From Sipunculus nudus (lineage: Eukaryota; Annelida; Sipuncula; Golfingiida; Sipunculidae), in NCBI GenBank assembly GCA_026874595.1, contig CM049310.1:67472056-67536055 (forward strand): a stretch of 64,000 nucleotides of DNA. The letters run 5' to 3'. Within the stretch, counting starts at the first letter, position 1; each line of letters starts with the position of its first letter. The notes beneath the pieces are model-generated. The model was not told where the DNA came from, made no database searches, and saw nothing but the letters and a program-made list of their open reading frames with translations. This document shows, one piece after another, positions 1-10,658 of the stretch. The position numbers were made by a program, and so were the translations under genes.

Positions 1-1050
1 TTTACCTGTACATGCTAGTTAGAAAAAAAATGTTTGCAAATTTAAATTTGATTATATTTGGAATAAAACAATTCAGATAAATCGGATGTCTGCCACTTAA
101 ACATGATTATAGGTGGCGTCACCTGTAATTTGAACGAGAAACTATCCAAGATGTATACACATGCATAATTCCAGGTGGAATAGTCAAACCACTGCCGATC
201 GAGATATGAGTGATTTCAGCTCAAGTCAAACTAACAGATGAACGCTGTGCAATAATAATTGCAGGTGGCGCCACCATTTTCTTTTATGATAAAGAGCTAT
301 GTGAGATCTAAACACATGCAAATGTTCAAGAAGATACGTCAAACCAGTCCGGAGATATAAGCATGGATGTCTGCAGCGTGAACGTGAATGTGGGTTGCGC
401 CACCTTTCATATATTCAAGAAAGCTCTTCAGAATGTATACACATGCCAAATTTCAGGTGAATAAATCAAATCACTGCCGAGATATAAGTGATTTTAACCC
501 AAGTCAAACGAATAGATGGACGCTGTGCAAAAATGGTTGCAGGTGGCGCCACCAGTTTCTTGTATGATAAAGAGCTGTGTGAGATCTAAACACATGCAAA
601 TTTTTAAGAAGATACGTCAAACCAGTCCGGAGATATAAGCATGGATGTCTGCAGCGTGAATGTGAATGTAGGTGGCGCCACCTGTCATAAAACCAAGAAA
701 GCTATCCAGGATGTATACGCATGCCAAATTTCAGGTGAATAAGTCAAACCACTGCAGAAATATGCGTGATTTTAACCCAAGACAGACGAACAGATGGACA
801 CTGTGCAAGCATGGTTGCAGTTGGCGCCACCAGTTTTTGTGTATGTTATAAAGCTATCCTAGGGCTACATTTGTTCAAAAATGTTTTCCTGATTTGCAAA
901 CGAGTCCGAAGATATGTGGGTTAATGTGTCAAAACAGACGCACAGATGGATGCACTGGAGAGAGGAAAGGTCAGAGGTCAACGCCAATTGGTTAGGCACC
1001 AGTTCACATGTGACCCGACAATTGGTGTAAGTTTCGGAAAAATCAGTCCA
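1..1050 (+). repeat. Diverged tandem repeat array centred on GGTGGCGCCACC
   Basis: Half-units of roughly 130-150 bp alternate. Each contains a phrase like GATATAAGTGATTTTA or GATATAAGCATGGATGTCTG, then GTGCAAAAATGGTTGC or GTGAATGTAG, then the palindrome GGTGGCGCCACC. Perfect 12-bp palindromes sit at 264, 542 and 671, with one-base variants near 385 and 820. The array ends near 980 in AAAGGTCAGAGGTCA, and the same ending appears at 4,190. No coding potential is seen. Family name unknown. Confidence 0.75.
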
Positions 1051-1099
1051 GTAGCCTCAGAGGAGTTCTCCGGAAACGAACGCGGCGGCGGCGGCGGAA

Positions 1100-1940
1100 C
1101 CCGAACAAAAACATAGTAGCCACAAAACGTTGTTTTGGCGGATACAATAATTTATCTAATAATCATTCAAGTGGAACCATTGAAGGTAATTAGAAGAATA
1201 GTTATTTTGGACGTCATTCTCCGGATTTATAAATCAATATGAGCCTTTAGCTTTAGTATAGAAACATTTTGCAGACAGAAGACTGTTATTCGTTAACAAA
1301 ATAATAATTAATGACCAAACATCACCGAGACGTGACCATTCGACTCAACATAGCTTTGACGGCTTCGAAGAAGAAGGAGAATTATGCAGTAATTGGTTTT
1401 GTGGCTCATTTCTAAGTTCAAAAGCATCTAGTTAGGTAAGTCATTGAAGCAGAACAATATGAGCAAGGACTACAAAATAGTATGCTTGTGCGATACAAAA
1501 GAAATTGGATTTTTGAGAAGATGACTATTGTATTGTGTCTGATGCAGGGTTACTTGATCTAAGGGCTAAGGTAACAACTTCCCAAAATAACAACCAGAAT
1601 CAGTCCACAAATTTGAGGGAGTACTACTCTATATGACCATTTTATATTTTCTTTATAAAAACTGACTTGAAGCTTTCCGAGAAGAAGATTTGTAAAGGCT
1701 AAAAGTACTAGTTTTAACTAGTTGAATATGCGAGTAATGAGACCAATATTTGCACAAAATTTGGCGATGCTACCTCCTGCCGTTGCTGAGAAAGTATGGG
1801 TAATGTACAGGTGACGGAAGACACCGATCCGTTTTATAGTGTCACCGGTTCGATAACAATAAGTGTCCCTCTTGCCTCCTTTAACTGCCACCACACGTTA
1901 AGGTTTAAGTAACATATAGTAATAGTACAGGAATTACAGT

Positions 1941-1945
<5 letters not shown>
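1100..1945 (+). repeat. Degenerate dispersed repeat (family also at 6,820-7,830)
   Basis: Phrases such as GATGCTACCTCCTGCCGTTGCTGAGA, broken here at 1,766-1,791, recur near 7,740 with a few changes. The words GAAGAAG and TTTCCGAGAAGAAG also recur in both places. No gene is visible. The stretch runs into a TA microsatellite. Confidence 0.5.

Positions 1946-2004
<59 letters not shown>
1942..2004. repeat. (TA)n microsatellite
   Basis: An uninterrupted run of about 30 TA dinucleotides. Reading frames through it give Tyr-Ile repeats that are not genes. Confidence 0.95.
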
Positions 2005-2006
<2 letters not shown>

Positions 2007-2093
2007 GAAAATTAACCTTTTCAGACACAGACACAATACAAATATTGTGTATAATATATATAGTGTCTATGTCTGAAAAGGTTTATTTTTCCA
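2005..2093. mobile_element. Small hairpin element
   Basis: Two arms pair almost perfectly: CCTTTTCAGACACAGACAC at 2,016-2,034 and its complement, with one mismatch, at 2,063-2,081. Weaker pairing continues outward through GGAAAAT. The arms enclose about 28 bp. The size and shape fit a tiny MITE or foldback remnant. No target duplication was recognised because one side is the TA microsatellite. Confidence 0.6.
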
Positions 2094-2374
2094 GTTTTCA
2101 CGTAAATCTCGCGTAATTTGACACCAGAGAAATTTAGTGACGGGTCTGTCGCAGCGCCATCTATCAGAAACAACACTAGGGTATCCACAGGGTCCATGGG
2201 AACCCACACACCGACCTCCTGCCGAACTCAAGCGCAACTTTCAAATTCCAAGACAGAAAAATGTGTCCATCTCAAAAACCTAACAATCTGTATGGTTATC
2301 CCTCAGAAAAGGGGTGTAACAGTGAAATGTATAAACACTTGTTTGTTACTACCCTATAAATGACACACAACAAT

Positions 2375-3092
2375 AGTCTAATACCGTGGTTATTACATTA
2401 TTGGTCGTTATTACAATTTTTGCTGCCCGGTCCAACCTGTATTGTAATAATGTTGCCTATTGTAATAATTGATCATGATACTATTGTCCACAAATAACAA
2501 AATAGTTCTTGGATTAAAATGAAAATAAAGAATAATTTCCAGAATAAAGCAATAATTGTCTTAAAATTATCCGTTCATATTATCGGCTTATTTTTATTTA
2601 GATATATCACTTATATGATATATAACATTTATAATTTATATATAACATATAATATTATATTAATAATAATTTAATTGACGGGCAAAGGCGGCGATTCACT
2701 AGCCCTCTCAACAGTATTAAACAGTTCCTTACTGTAACAGTAAGTGTTTGTTAAAATCACAAATGTAATTTGGTCAAGGGATATTATATTCATTTTATAA
2801 TATTATAAATAACAATTTACATGTCTATAGGTATCGATTTGTGTTTGGTATCACAGTATTCACATTTTTTTTTACCAAATCTGGTGTGCAAAAAACATTG
2901 CAACCTCAACCCCTAATGTAATAAAAATACTATAACAATAGGGGTTGCAAATACAACCCCTATTGTAATAATTATAACAATAGTGCACGTTATTACAACA
3001 GGGGTTATGAGAAACAGCTTATTTGTAACCCCTAATGTAATAATTATTACAGTAGGGGACGTTATTACAATAGGCGACGTAACACCGGTTTC
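2375..3092. mobile_element. Non-autonomous element rich in TTATTACAATA motifs
   Basis: The motif TTATTACAATA and its complement TATTGTAATAA occur about ten times in two clusters (about 2,387-2,475 and 2,915-3,080), separated by AT-rich filler. The outer edges look inversely related: ACCGTGGTTATTAC at the left and the complement of GTAACACCGGT at the right. There is no open reading frame of note. The boundaries are approximate and no target duplication was identified. The layout matches the better-bounded elements at 5,052, 9,607 and 24,854. Confidence 0.5.
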
Positions 3093-3094
3093 TG

Positions 3095-3590
3095 TGGTCT
3101 AGGCCACACACAGGGCTCGGACAGCAGAGCACAGAGCGCGAGTCTAAGTATGAGCCGAGGAGCAGAGTGATTTTTCACGGTCCATCCCAGCCCAGGCAGA
3201 GCGCTGTTAGCTGGTGGGAAGGCCGTGCCTGACTCACAGGCGAATGCGATAAGGGGGATTCCTGGATGTAATGACCGAGCAGAGTGTAATAATAAACAAG
3301 GTCTACAGGCCTAATGCGAACCTGTGCAATGAGATTACACCAGGTATATTGCTTCAATGCTGGACCATTTCTTTTCAAGAACATGTGTAACATGTATATG
3401 AACAATGCAAGTACTAAACACTAAGAACAAAAACCAATTAAACAAACATCACTGCTGCAATTCTGGCAAAACACAAAAACTAGAATATAGGTAGTCAACA
3501 AGCGACTACGTGTATCCACCAAAATCAGAGGCATCGGTTGAGTGGCAAGGGGAAATAGAGTGCATGAGGTGTGTTGCATAATAGCCTGGA
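3095..3590. other. Intergenic, no gene recognised
   Basis: Unique-looking sequence between two repeat blocks. Short open frames on the - strand lack any recognisable domain and are probably chance. Confidence 0.5.
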
Positions 3591-4665
3591 TGTCTGCTGC
3601 TGAAATGTGTACGTAGGTTGCGCCACCTACCACAAAATCCAGAAAGCTGTCCAAGATGTATAAACATGCAAAAGTTTAGGCAGATAAGTCAAACCACTAC
3701 TGAGATATGAGTGATTTTAGCCCATGGCAAACAAACAGACAGATGCTGTGCAAAATGTTTGCAGGTGGCACCACCAATTTTGTGTATGATTAAGAGATAT
3801 GTGAGATGTATACATATGCAAAATTTTGGCCCAACTGGCCAAACGGTTCCCGAGATATGAGCTTGGATGTCTGCAGCTTAAACCTGAATGTAGGTGGCAC
3901 CACCTGTCATAAAATCAAGAAAGCTGTCCAGGATGTATACACATGCAAAATTTCAGGTGGATAAGTCCAACCAATGCAGAGATATGAGTGTTTTTATCCC
4001 AAGGCAGATGAACAGATGGACGCTGTGCAAAAATGGTTGCAGGTGGCGCCACCATTTTTAGTGTATGTTATAAAGCTTTCCAAGGGCTACATTTGTGCAA
4101 AATCTTTAGCCTTATCAGTCAAACGGTTCCCGAGATATGTGGGTTTATGTGTGGAAACAGACGCACAAATGGACGCTGGGCAGAGAGGAAAGGTCAGAGG
4201 TCAACCAAAAATGAGGGCGCAGCAGTTCACATTTGACCGATCATAATTCCAAATTTTAAAACATTCTGCCCAGTGGTTATGGAGAAGTTCTCTGGAAACC
4301 TATGCGGCGATGGCAGCAGCATGGGCGTCCGACTGAAAACATAATATCTGCAAAACTCTTTCGCGGATACAAGGATTGTAGCTGGCACCACCAGACTTAT
4401 ATACAACGAAGAGATATATACATATGCCCAATGTCAGACTGATATGTCAAACCCCTCCTGTGAAATAAGCAGGGACATACACTGTGCAAAAATTATTGTA
4501 GATGGCGCCACCAGTCTTGTACACTATAAAGCTACCCGATATGTATAAACATACCCAATTTTAGGCTGATGTATCAAATTCCTCTGCAGAAATAATCAGG
4601 CGCATACACTGCAAAAGTCAATGTAGGTGGCACCACCTGTCTTGTAAATGAGAATACCATCATAG
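3590..4665 (+). repeat. Second GGTGGCGCCACC tandem array
   Basis: This is the same family as positions 1-1,050. Half-units contain GATATGAGTG, GTGCAAAA and GGTGGCACCACC or GGTGGCGCCACC. A perfect palindrome sits at 4,042-4,053, and variants occur near 3,767, 3,893, 4,502 and 4,627. AAAGGTCAGAGGTCAACC at about 4,190 matches the end of the first array. Open frames at 3,974-4,246 lie entirely inside the repeat and are not treated as genes. Confidence 0.75.
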
Positions 4666-4699
4666 ACGCATAGACAGGTATCAGTCCAATACATCAAAC

Positions 4700-5045
4700 T
4701 TCCCCAGAGTTTGATGCACTGGGCTGACAAGGCTTAGGTGAGTAAGGCAGTTGCCCCCGAGTGACCTGTGACAAATTGCTCCCTCAGGCTACTGCACTGA
4801 GTGAACTCTTGACCTGCACCTGGCTGGACTGAGTGAACTTGTTACCTGTACCTGGCTGCACTGAGTGAACTCTTGACATGTTGCATAATCTGGCCTAGTT
4901 GGCAGTCTGCCAAAGCTATAAATAGATTCAGGCTGAACTCTGGTGCCTAATATGATGCAGTGAGCAGTCTGCCAAAGCTATGAATAGAATGCAGCTATTG
5001 CACTTGATCTATACCTGGCTGCACTTCTTCCAATCCTGGCACTGT
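4700..5045 (+). repeat. Short imperfect tandem repeats
   Basis: The phrase CTGGCTGCACTGAGTGAACT recurs with small changes about three times between 4,780 and 4,880. CAGTCTGCCAAAGCTATGAA recurs at about 4,902 and 4,967. The element starting at 5,052 is inserted in this tract, and related sequence resumes after 6,290. Confidence 0.6.
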
Positions 5046-5051
5046 GCCAGA

Positions 5052-6290
5052 CAGGGTTGGCAGTTTTATCCGCAGTCGATTTAATCCACTGGATAAATCT
5101 GGATTAATCCGGATCGAATAAAACAGGTTTTATCCTGTTTTATCCGAAGTTTGGGCGTATACTGTCTGTGAAGTATACATTTTATATAAGTTTAGCTTTC
5201 CATTGTAAAAAAAAAATACAGTTCTTATAAAGAACATTTATGTCTAGTTAACTGAATTATTATTTGACTATATATTTATACATAAACCTCATTGTTTCTG
5301 TCACAGATAGTCATACCATGATTTTAATAATAATTTTGAAACTTTAAATTATTTCTCTTCTTAAGCGAGGTCAGTTCAAGTATGACTTATTAAAACATGA
5401 TCACCTATTTTGTACATTACACTTTAAAAAAAGCTAAATAACTGCAGTTCACACATGTTTACTTAAACTCCACAATCAGTGGTACTATAGAATATCATAT
5501 ATTCACAGATAAGCATCTATTCTTACATCTGAGAGAGATGTACATAATCCAGTCATTTATTGTATAAATGACTTAAGATAAACAGTGACATCAGTCACTA
5601 TGTCAGTAATTTTGTGGGGAAGACCTTTCAAGAAGCAAAGGATAAAATACTTGAAAAGCTATCTTGCCCAAGTTGGTTTCTTTGAATGTCGGGTAGTAGT
5701 GTGATTCCTTGACCACTGGATAGGCATGTTTATACAAGCAGCAACAGTAGGCTACCATTTGACAACCATCCAGTCATGACAGCCTGAGAGGAGATACCTC
5801 CATTGGATCAAAGTCATTCAGGCATCCTCCTCCACAGTCTCTTTAATTAGTTGTTGACAATTGGGCTACAAAAGTCACCCTATAAGCTTGCCCTGTGAGT
5901 AAATATTTGAGGATGATACTATAAATGATACATCCTATTGAGAAATTGACAACCAGCCAGAAAGTAACATAGAAGACAAAGGGACAGCTCCTCAATCTGG
6001 TGTGTTGAGCATAACCTAACAGTGGATGCTGACAACAGTGAAACATGAACCTGGAAGAAATTGCCAATTGGATATAAAACTTATATATTGTTAATATATT
6101 AATAAACCTTCTTTATTTATTTATCCAGATTATCATTTTTCTTAACTTAATTAAATTTTACAAGGCGATTCTTAGTTTAATCCAGTTTAATCCTGTATAA
6201 TCCGGATGAAACTGGATTAAACCGGATAAAACCCAGTTTTATCCATTGTCCTGGATTAAACAAGTTTTATCCGGATAAAACCCAACCCTG
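5052..6290. mobile_element. Non-autonomous hAT-like element with reiterated GGATAAAAC motifs
   Basis: The left end reads CAGGGTTGGCAGTTTTATCC. The right end is its near-inverse (CAGGGTTGGGTTTTATCC on the - strand). Flanks are GTGCCAGA (5,044-5,051) and GTGCCAAA (6,291-6,298), a 7/8 match, as expected for the 8-bp duplications made by hAT transposases. The outer ~100 bp on each side are packed with GTTTTATCC, GGATTAATCC and GGATAAAAC in both orientations. The ~1 kb core is AT-rich and has no recognisable transposase, so the element would depend on an enzyme made elsewhere. Confidence 0.85.
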
Positions 6291-6399
6291 GTGCCAAAAC
6301 TATTTATAGAGCTGACATCATCTTGGCTAATGGCCAACATCAGGCACTGACAATCTGCCAATGGTAAACCAAGTGCTGCCATCTGTACACAAAAGTGGT

Positions 6400-6820
6400 C
6401 ACTACTTGAAATAACTTTGAAATTTATTTTCCCAAAACAAAATGCTTTCAGCTGACTTTTTATAAAAAAAGAAATCAGGAATATATGTAAAATTATTACG
6501 GATGCATACTGAGTGCAAAATTAAAATACAGATATATATCATTGATGACAAATTCTTGAATTAAGTTGAGTAGGGATACCAATAATTTATAGTCCACGTA
6601 CAGTTGTCTTTATATAACCACAGAGAACTGAATGTCGTTGATTGTAACATTGTCTGGTATGATTAATAACTTAAATCATAAATCTAAGTTTTTTAAAAGC
6701 TTTTAAAAAAAAACTTTCTTGTCAATATTAACCAAAGATAACCTGAAATCTAAATGTCTAGTGGCATGATGTAATAGATGCTGATAAACTGGTGCCGGGC
6801 TAGATGTAACAGCATACCAC
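6400..6820. other. AT-rich intergenic sequence
   Basis: No gene, tRNA or bounded repeat was recognised here. Confidence 0.5.
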
Positions 6821-7835
6821 AGCTAACATATATGGTAAGATGACTCAATTCAATCTCCATAATTCAGCCAAAAATAATTCATGTGGAACCATTAATGACA
6901 ATTATTATAAGAATTATTGTAGGGATTATTCTTGTAAAATATTTAACAAACTGGCTTCAGTGGCATCAGTCGAAAAACGTTTTGCAAGTTTATAACTTAT
7001 ATAGGAAGATACAGCAAACTGGCTAAGTTCAGCTCCCCATAACTCAGCCAAAAAGCACTGAACCAAAACCATTTGGACAAACTTGAATTATCAACATCTG
7101 AAGATAATTAATGTGTGAGATTTAAGAATTTGGCCCAGTGGTTTTTGAGAAGAAGATCTTTGTAGCCACTGAGCTAAAATGGGCTGTTATGGCATATGAC
7201 TAAATTCAGCTTCCCATAACTTAGCCAAAAGTCACTGAAAAGAGACCATTTGAACAAACTTCAGAAAGCACTACCCTAGGACCATTTCTGTGCGATATTA
7301 AACATCTTGGCCATATGGTTTCAGAGAAGAAGTTTTTTGTAGCCCTCAATGTGATACAGGCACTAATGACCCCGTACAAAAAAGGCCGATGCTCAATTTC
7401 AAATATGACCTATGTGACCAACATTGGCATAAAATTTGGTGATGATAGCTCCAGGCGTTTCTGAGATTTAAATTTTAACATGCTTTTTGCACAGTTAACA
7501 AAGTTCAACCTCCTGTAACTCGGCCAAAAATCTCCAAACTGGAACCATTCGAACAAACTTGAGAAAGATTGTTCCAGAGATCATTTCTGTGAAATATTGG
7601 ACAATTTGGCTGGACAGTTTCGGAGAAGAAGATTTTGAAAGCTTTTTTTAGCTTTTTCCCTATAAAATCGATGAAAATGCATTTATAAAAAAAATAAACA
7701 AAATCCAATATAGTTTTTTTGGATGACAAAAAAATTGGTGATGCTAGCTCCTGCCGTTTTTGAGATAGCTATGGTTAACGTACAGACGACGCACGACGCA
7801 CGACGCCGCACCATCGCATAAGCTAACAGGTTCGC
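6820..7835 (+). repeat. Degenerate tandem repeat, ~200-280 bp units
   Basis: Units share CCATAACTCAGCCAAAA, ACCATTTGGACAAACTT, TTCTGTGNGATATT and GAGAAGAAGATTTT. At least three units are visible, starting near 7,035, 7,205 and 7,505. The block ends in a GACGACGCACGACGC tract at 7,785-7,812 and then CATCGCATAAGCTAACAGG, an ending I associate with dispersed invertebrate repeats. The 74-codon frame inside it is not a gene. Confidence 0.65.
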
Positions 7836-8061
7836 TAAAAAAAACTCAATCTCTCGATATACTGGTATATTTTGGATGCGATCTCAATGGATCAAATCAC
7901 AAAGCTGTTCATTAATTTCCTTATTTATGAATTGGAAAGAAATAAACATAATAATCTAATTGATAGGGAATAAACAGTTCATATGAAAAATGAGAAAAGA
8001 ACTCAGTAAAATAAGTTACAGCTGAACTGGGGGAGGAATGAGGGGGCGCGGGCGCCCTCCT

Positions 8062-8079
8062 CTGGATCCACCACTGTAA
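8062..8079 (-). mobile_element. Solitary hAT-family end (CAGTGGTGGATCCAGAGG)
   Basis: On the - strand this reads CAGTGGTGGATCCAGAGG, matching the terminal repeats at 9,295, 13,750, 49,228 and 51,138. It is followed by GC-rich sequence, but no facing partner was found nearby, so it is probably a broken copy. Confidence 0.5.
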
Positions 8080-8174
8080 GAAATACTTTATACAGTCCTC
8101 TTGTTTCACATGGATATATGTGATATCTATTTTTAATACCTATCATGTGTTAACAGTTCCACCTAGCACATTTA

Positions 8175-8488
8175 AGGCCGTGTACAGACTAGGCATATTT
8201 CGGGGTTCGAGATCGATCAATGGGCGACTAGACCGCCTCCAATGTGGTCACGATGGGACCTGCCCTCGACGTGGTATAGTTTAGATCGATCTCTTTGAGA
8301 CCTCCTACAGACCGCTTGTGTTCCTGTGTTTACAGAAAAGCGGTCTTTATTGGGATCGACCGAGGACCCGGTCTCGTTGGGACCTGTTCGAAGTCGGTTC
8401 AACTGACTGATGTTGTGCTGTGTGAACATGGCCGGTATGGATAGGATCGATCTGACATCTGAGATCCATCTTAGTCTGTACACGGCCT
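8175..8488. mobile_element. 314-bp MITE with 17-bp perfect terminal inverted repeats
   Basis: The ends are AGGCCGTGTACAGACTA (8,175-8,191) and its exact complement (8,472-8,488). GATCGATC-type words recur inside both arms. It has no transposase. Flanks TTTA and ATAT give no clear duplication. A PIF/Harbinger-like origin is possible from the GGCC-type end, but this is a weak inference. Confidence 0.8.
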
Positions 8489-8517
8489 ATATTATATGTT
8501 GTATTTCTTCTGTTGTT

Positions 8518-8541
8518 ATATATATATATATATATATATAT
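8518..8541. repeat. Short (TA)n microsatellite
   Basis: About 12 TA units immediately downstream of the MITE. Confidence 0.9.
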
Positions 8542-8544
8542 GGG

Positions 8545-9290
8545 TATATATGGGTATTTCTACAACAAATGTCGCATTTCATATCCCGAAAATATATTTG
8601 TTACTGAGAATTTAGCAGATGCTTAAAATGGCTTAAAAAATTCAAATTATTGCTAAAGCTATAACAATTACAATGAGCTAAAAATAGTTTAATCGGGCAG
8701 AAATAGATACAGGAAAATAACTGCAAATATTAAAATACCCTTAAATTTTCGTTGTCCCTTTTTCTCGGATCTTAAATTCAAAACAGCGTTAGTCTGTAAA
8801 CACTTATCCGTTTATAAAGATTTTGCTTTCCATGTGGTCACAACGGTGAAAGTTTATGAAGATGATATTTTTGCTTCATTTTTCCTGATCGTTTTGTTTT
8901 TAATACCAACATTTGGATATCAAAAAGTATGTCCCTAAAAATATACTCGGCTCCGTTACCAATCATTTTGACCCCGCAGCACGTGAACAGAAACCACTTT
9001 GCTGATGCAGGGAGCAGCACATAAACCATAATTAAATTGAGTAACTGTCATATATATGCTGTCTGTTAATCATTAAAGGGTTAAAAAATCACCCTATGTT
9101 TATTTTGACTGGACACTGTTCCACTTGCGAAATATTAACCGTCACATATAACTCCCAAAAAATTGGCCTCCTCTTGTTGCTCTTGTATAGTGATGACTCG
9201 TGCTGCCCTCCTATAGGGACGGTATGGAAGTTATTTTTGTCCTGCACTTGATGTAAAGATGAAAAAATCTCAGCACTGTTACCACTCGAA
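8545..9290. other. Intergenic, no gene recognised
   Basis: AT-rich sequence with short open frames on both strands and no recognisable protein motif. No bounded repeat was seen. Confidence 0.5.
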
Positions 9291-9606
9291 ATCGCAGTGC
9301 CGGATCCAGAACCAAATGCTAGGGGGGCAACTCGAGGGCGCGCAGCGCTCGAGGGGGGAGGATGTGGAAGGGGGTATCCCCCTCCCGCGGTGTGGAAAAA
9401 TTTTGAAAATGACATTGTAAAGATGCAAAATTTAAACATACAATTACTACATAAACTAGAATTTTAGAGCCTTTATTTACATGTAAACATCAATGATTTT
9501 ACTTAGTCAAACACACAAATGTTTCTCATCATCATGTTCATGCCTCTTATTTTAGTCATCTGAGTAAGGAATGTTTATAAGTTCCATCCTACGAGGATGT
9601 CTTCTA

Positions 9607-10658
9607 CACTCAAAAAACAGATTGGTTGAATCAACCAAAAAATTTGTTGAATCCAACCAATTTAATTGGTCAAAAAATGTCCAAACAATTTATTGTTTAA
9701 AACAACCAATTTATTTTGGTCGTAATCAAACAAGAGGTACTGGTAAAAAAATCTATATATTGGTCAGAGCAACCAACACTGTTGATCATTTAAACCAACT
9801 AAATTGGTCAGTTTGACCAAAATAATTTGGTTATTCTCAACCAATGTACTTTGGTTGAGGTCAACCATAACAAATTGGTTAAATCAGATAATAAATTGGT
9901 CACATGAACCTATTCAAATTGGTCATACTAATGGACACATTTATGTGTGCGCTGCTACTTTCTGTCCCCTTTTTAGTTGTTTTATTCTTCAGATTGATTG
10001 GGAGTCTTCTTGAAAGTAATTCTTCAGTCTCGGGGTGCTTTAGTGTGGGTTTCAAGAGTAAACACAAATTTCGCCCGGTCTTGGACTCGAACCTGTGACC
10101 GCTCGCATACATGTCAGACGTTTTGCCCCTCAGCCAGTGAAGCTTGCATCTCTTGTGTCTGATTTGGAGCAATTTTGTGTCTGATGTTAAAACTGACAAA
10201 TCGGTTTGGTCAGTGCTTGACCAATCAGTTGGTAAAATAACCAATATGTTGATAAAATCAACCAATGTTTAACTCAACCAAGAAAACTGGTTAAATATAT
10301 GCAACCAAACGGTCGACCAATCAAAATTGGTTTAAATGACCAATGAGTTTGGTTAAAAGTTGGTTGAAATTACCAATGTGTTGGTTAAATCAACCAATAT
10401 CATCTCAACCAACCAGATTGGTCATATATGTGTGCTAAAGTAACCAATATTTTGGTTATCAATTGACCAATATATTGGTTAAACCTACAAGCAGTATTTT
10501 ATTCTGTTAACCAATAAAAATTGGTCAAAACAACCAACTGGTTTGGTTAGTACTTTAACAATGCATTGGTTAAGATAAACAATTTCTTGGTTAAAACAAC
10601 CAAAACTGGCTTAACCAATTAAATTGGTTATATATTTAACCAATCTGTTTTTTGAGTG
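9607..10658. mobile_element. TA-flanked non-autonomous element packed with TTGGTT/AACCAA
   Basis: The terminal inverted repeats are perfect for at least 20 bp (CACTCAAAAAACAGATTGGT at 9,607 and its complement ending at 10,658), with TA on each side (9,605-9,606 and 10,659-10,660). Removing the element plus one TA rejoins the interrupted hAT reading frame exactly (Glu-Phe-Ala then Arg-Arg-His-Pro), so both borders are certain. Several dozen TTGGT/ACCAA words in both orientations fill 9,607-9,930 and 10,197-10,658. A tRNA-like SINE occupies the middle. TA duplication suggests mobilisation by a Tc1/mariner-type enzyme; no transposase is encoded. Confidence 0.93.
9940..10196 (-). mobile_element. 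tRNA-derived SINE nested in the TTGGTT element
   Basis: On the - strand a pol III A box (TGGCTGAGGGG, 10,126-10,136) is followed 32 bp later by a perfect B box (GGTTCGAGTCC, 10,083-10,093), tRNA spacing. This stretch lacks the TTGGTT words that fill the sequence on either side, so it looks like a later insertion. The outer limits are estimated from that change in composition. The tail family is unknown. Confidence 0.7.

Noticed and set aside
1834-2034. Open frames made of Tyr-Ile repeats (also at 8,410, 21,272, 25,393-25,614 and 59,628)
   Set aside because: They read through (TA)n microsatellites and have no other coding character.
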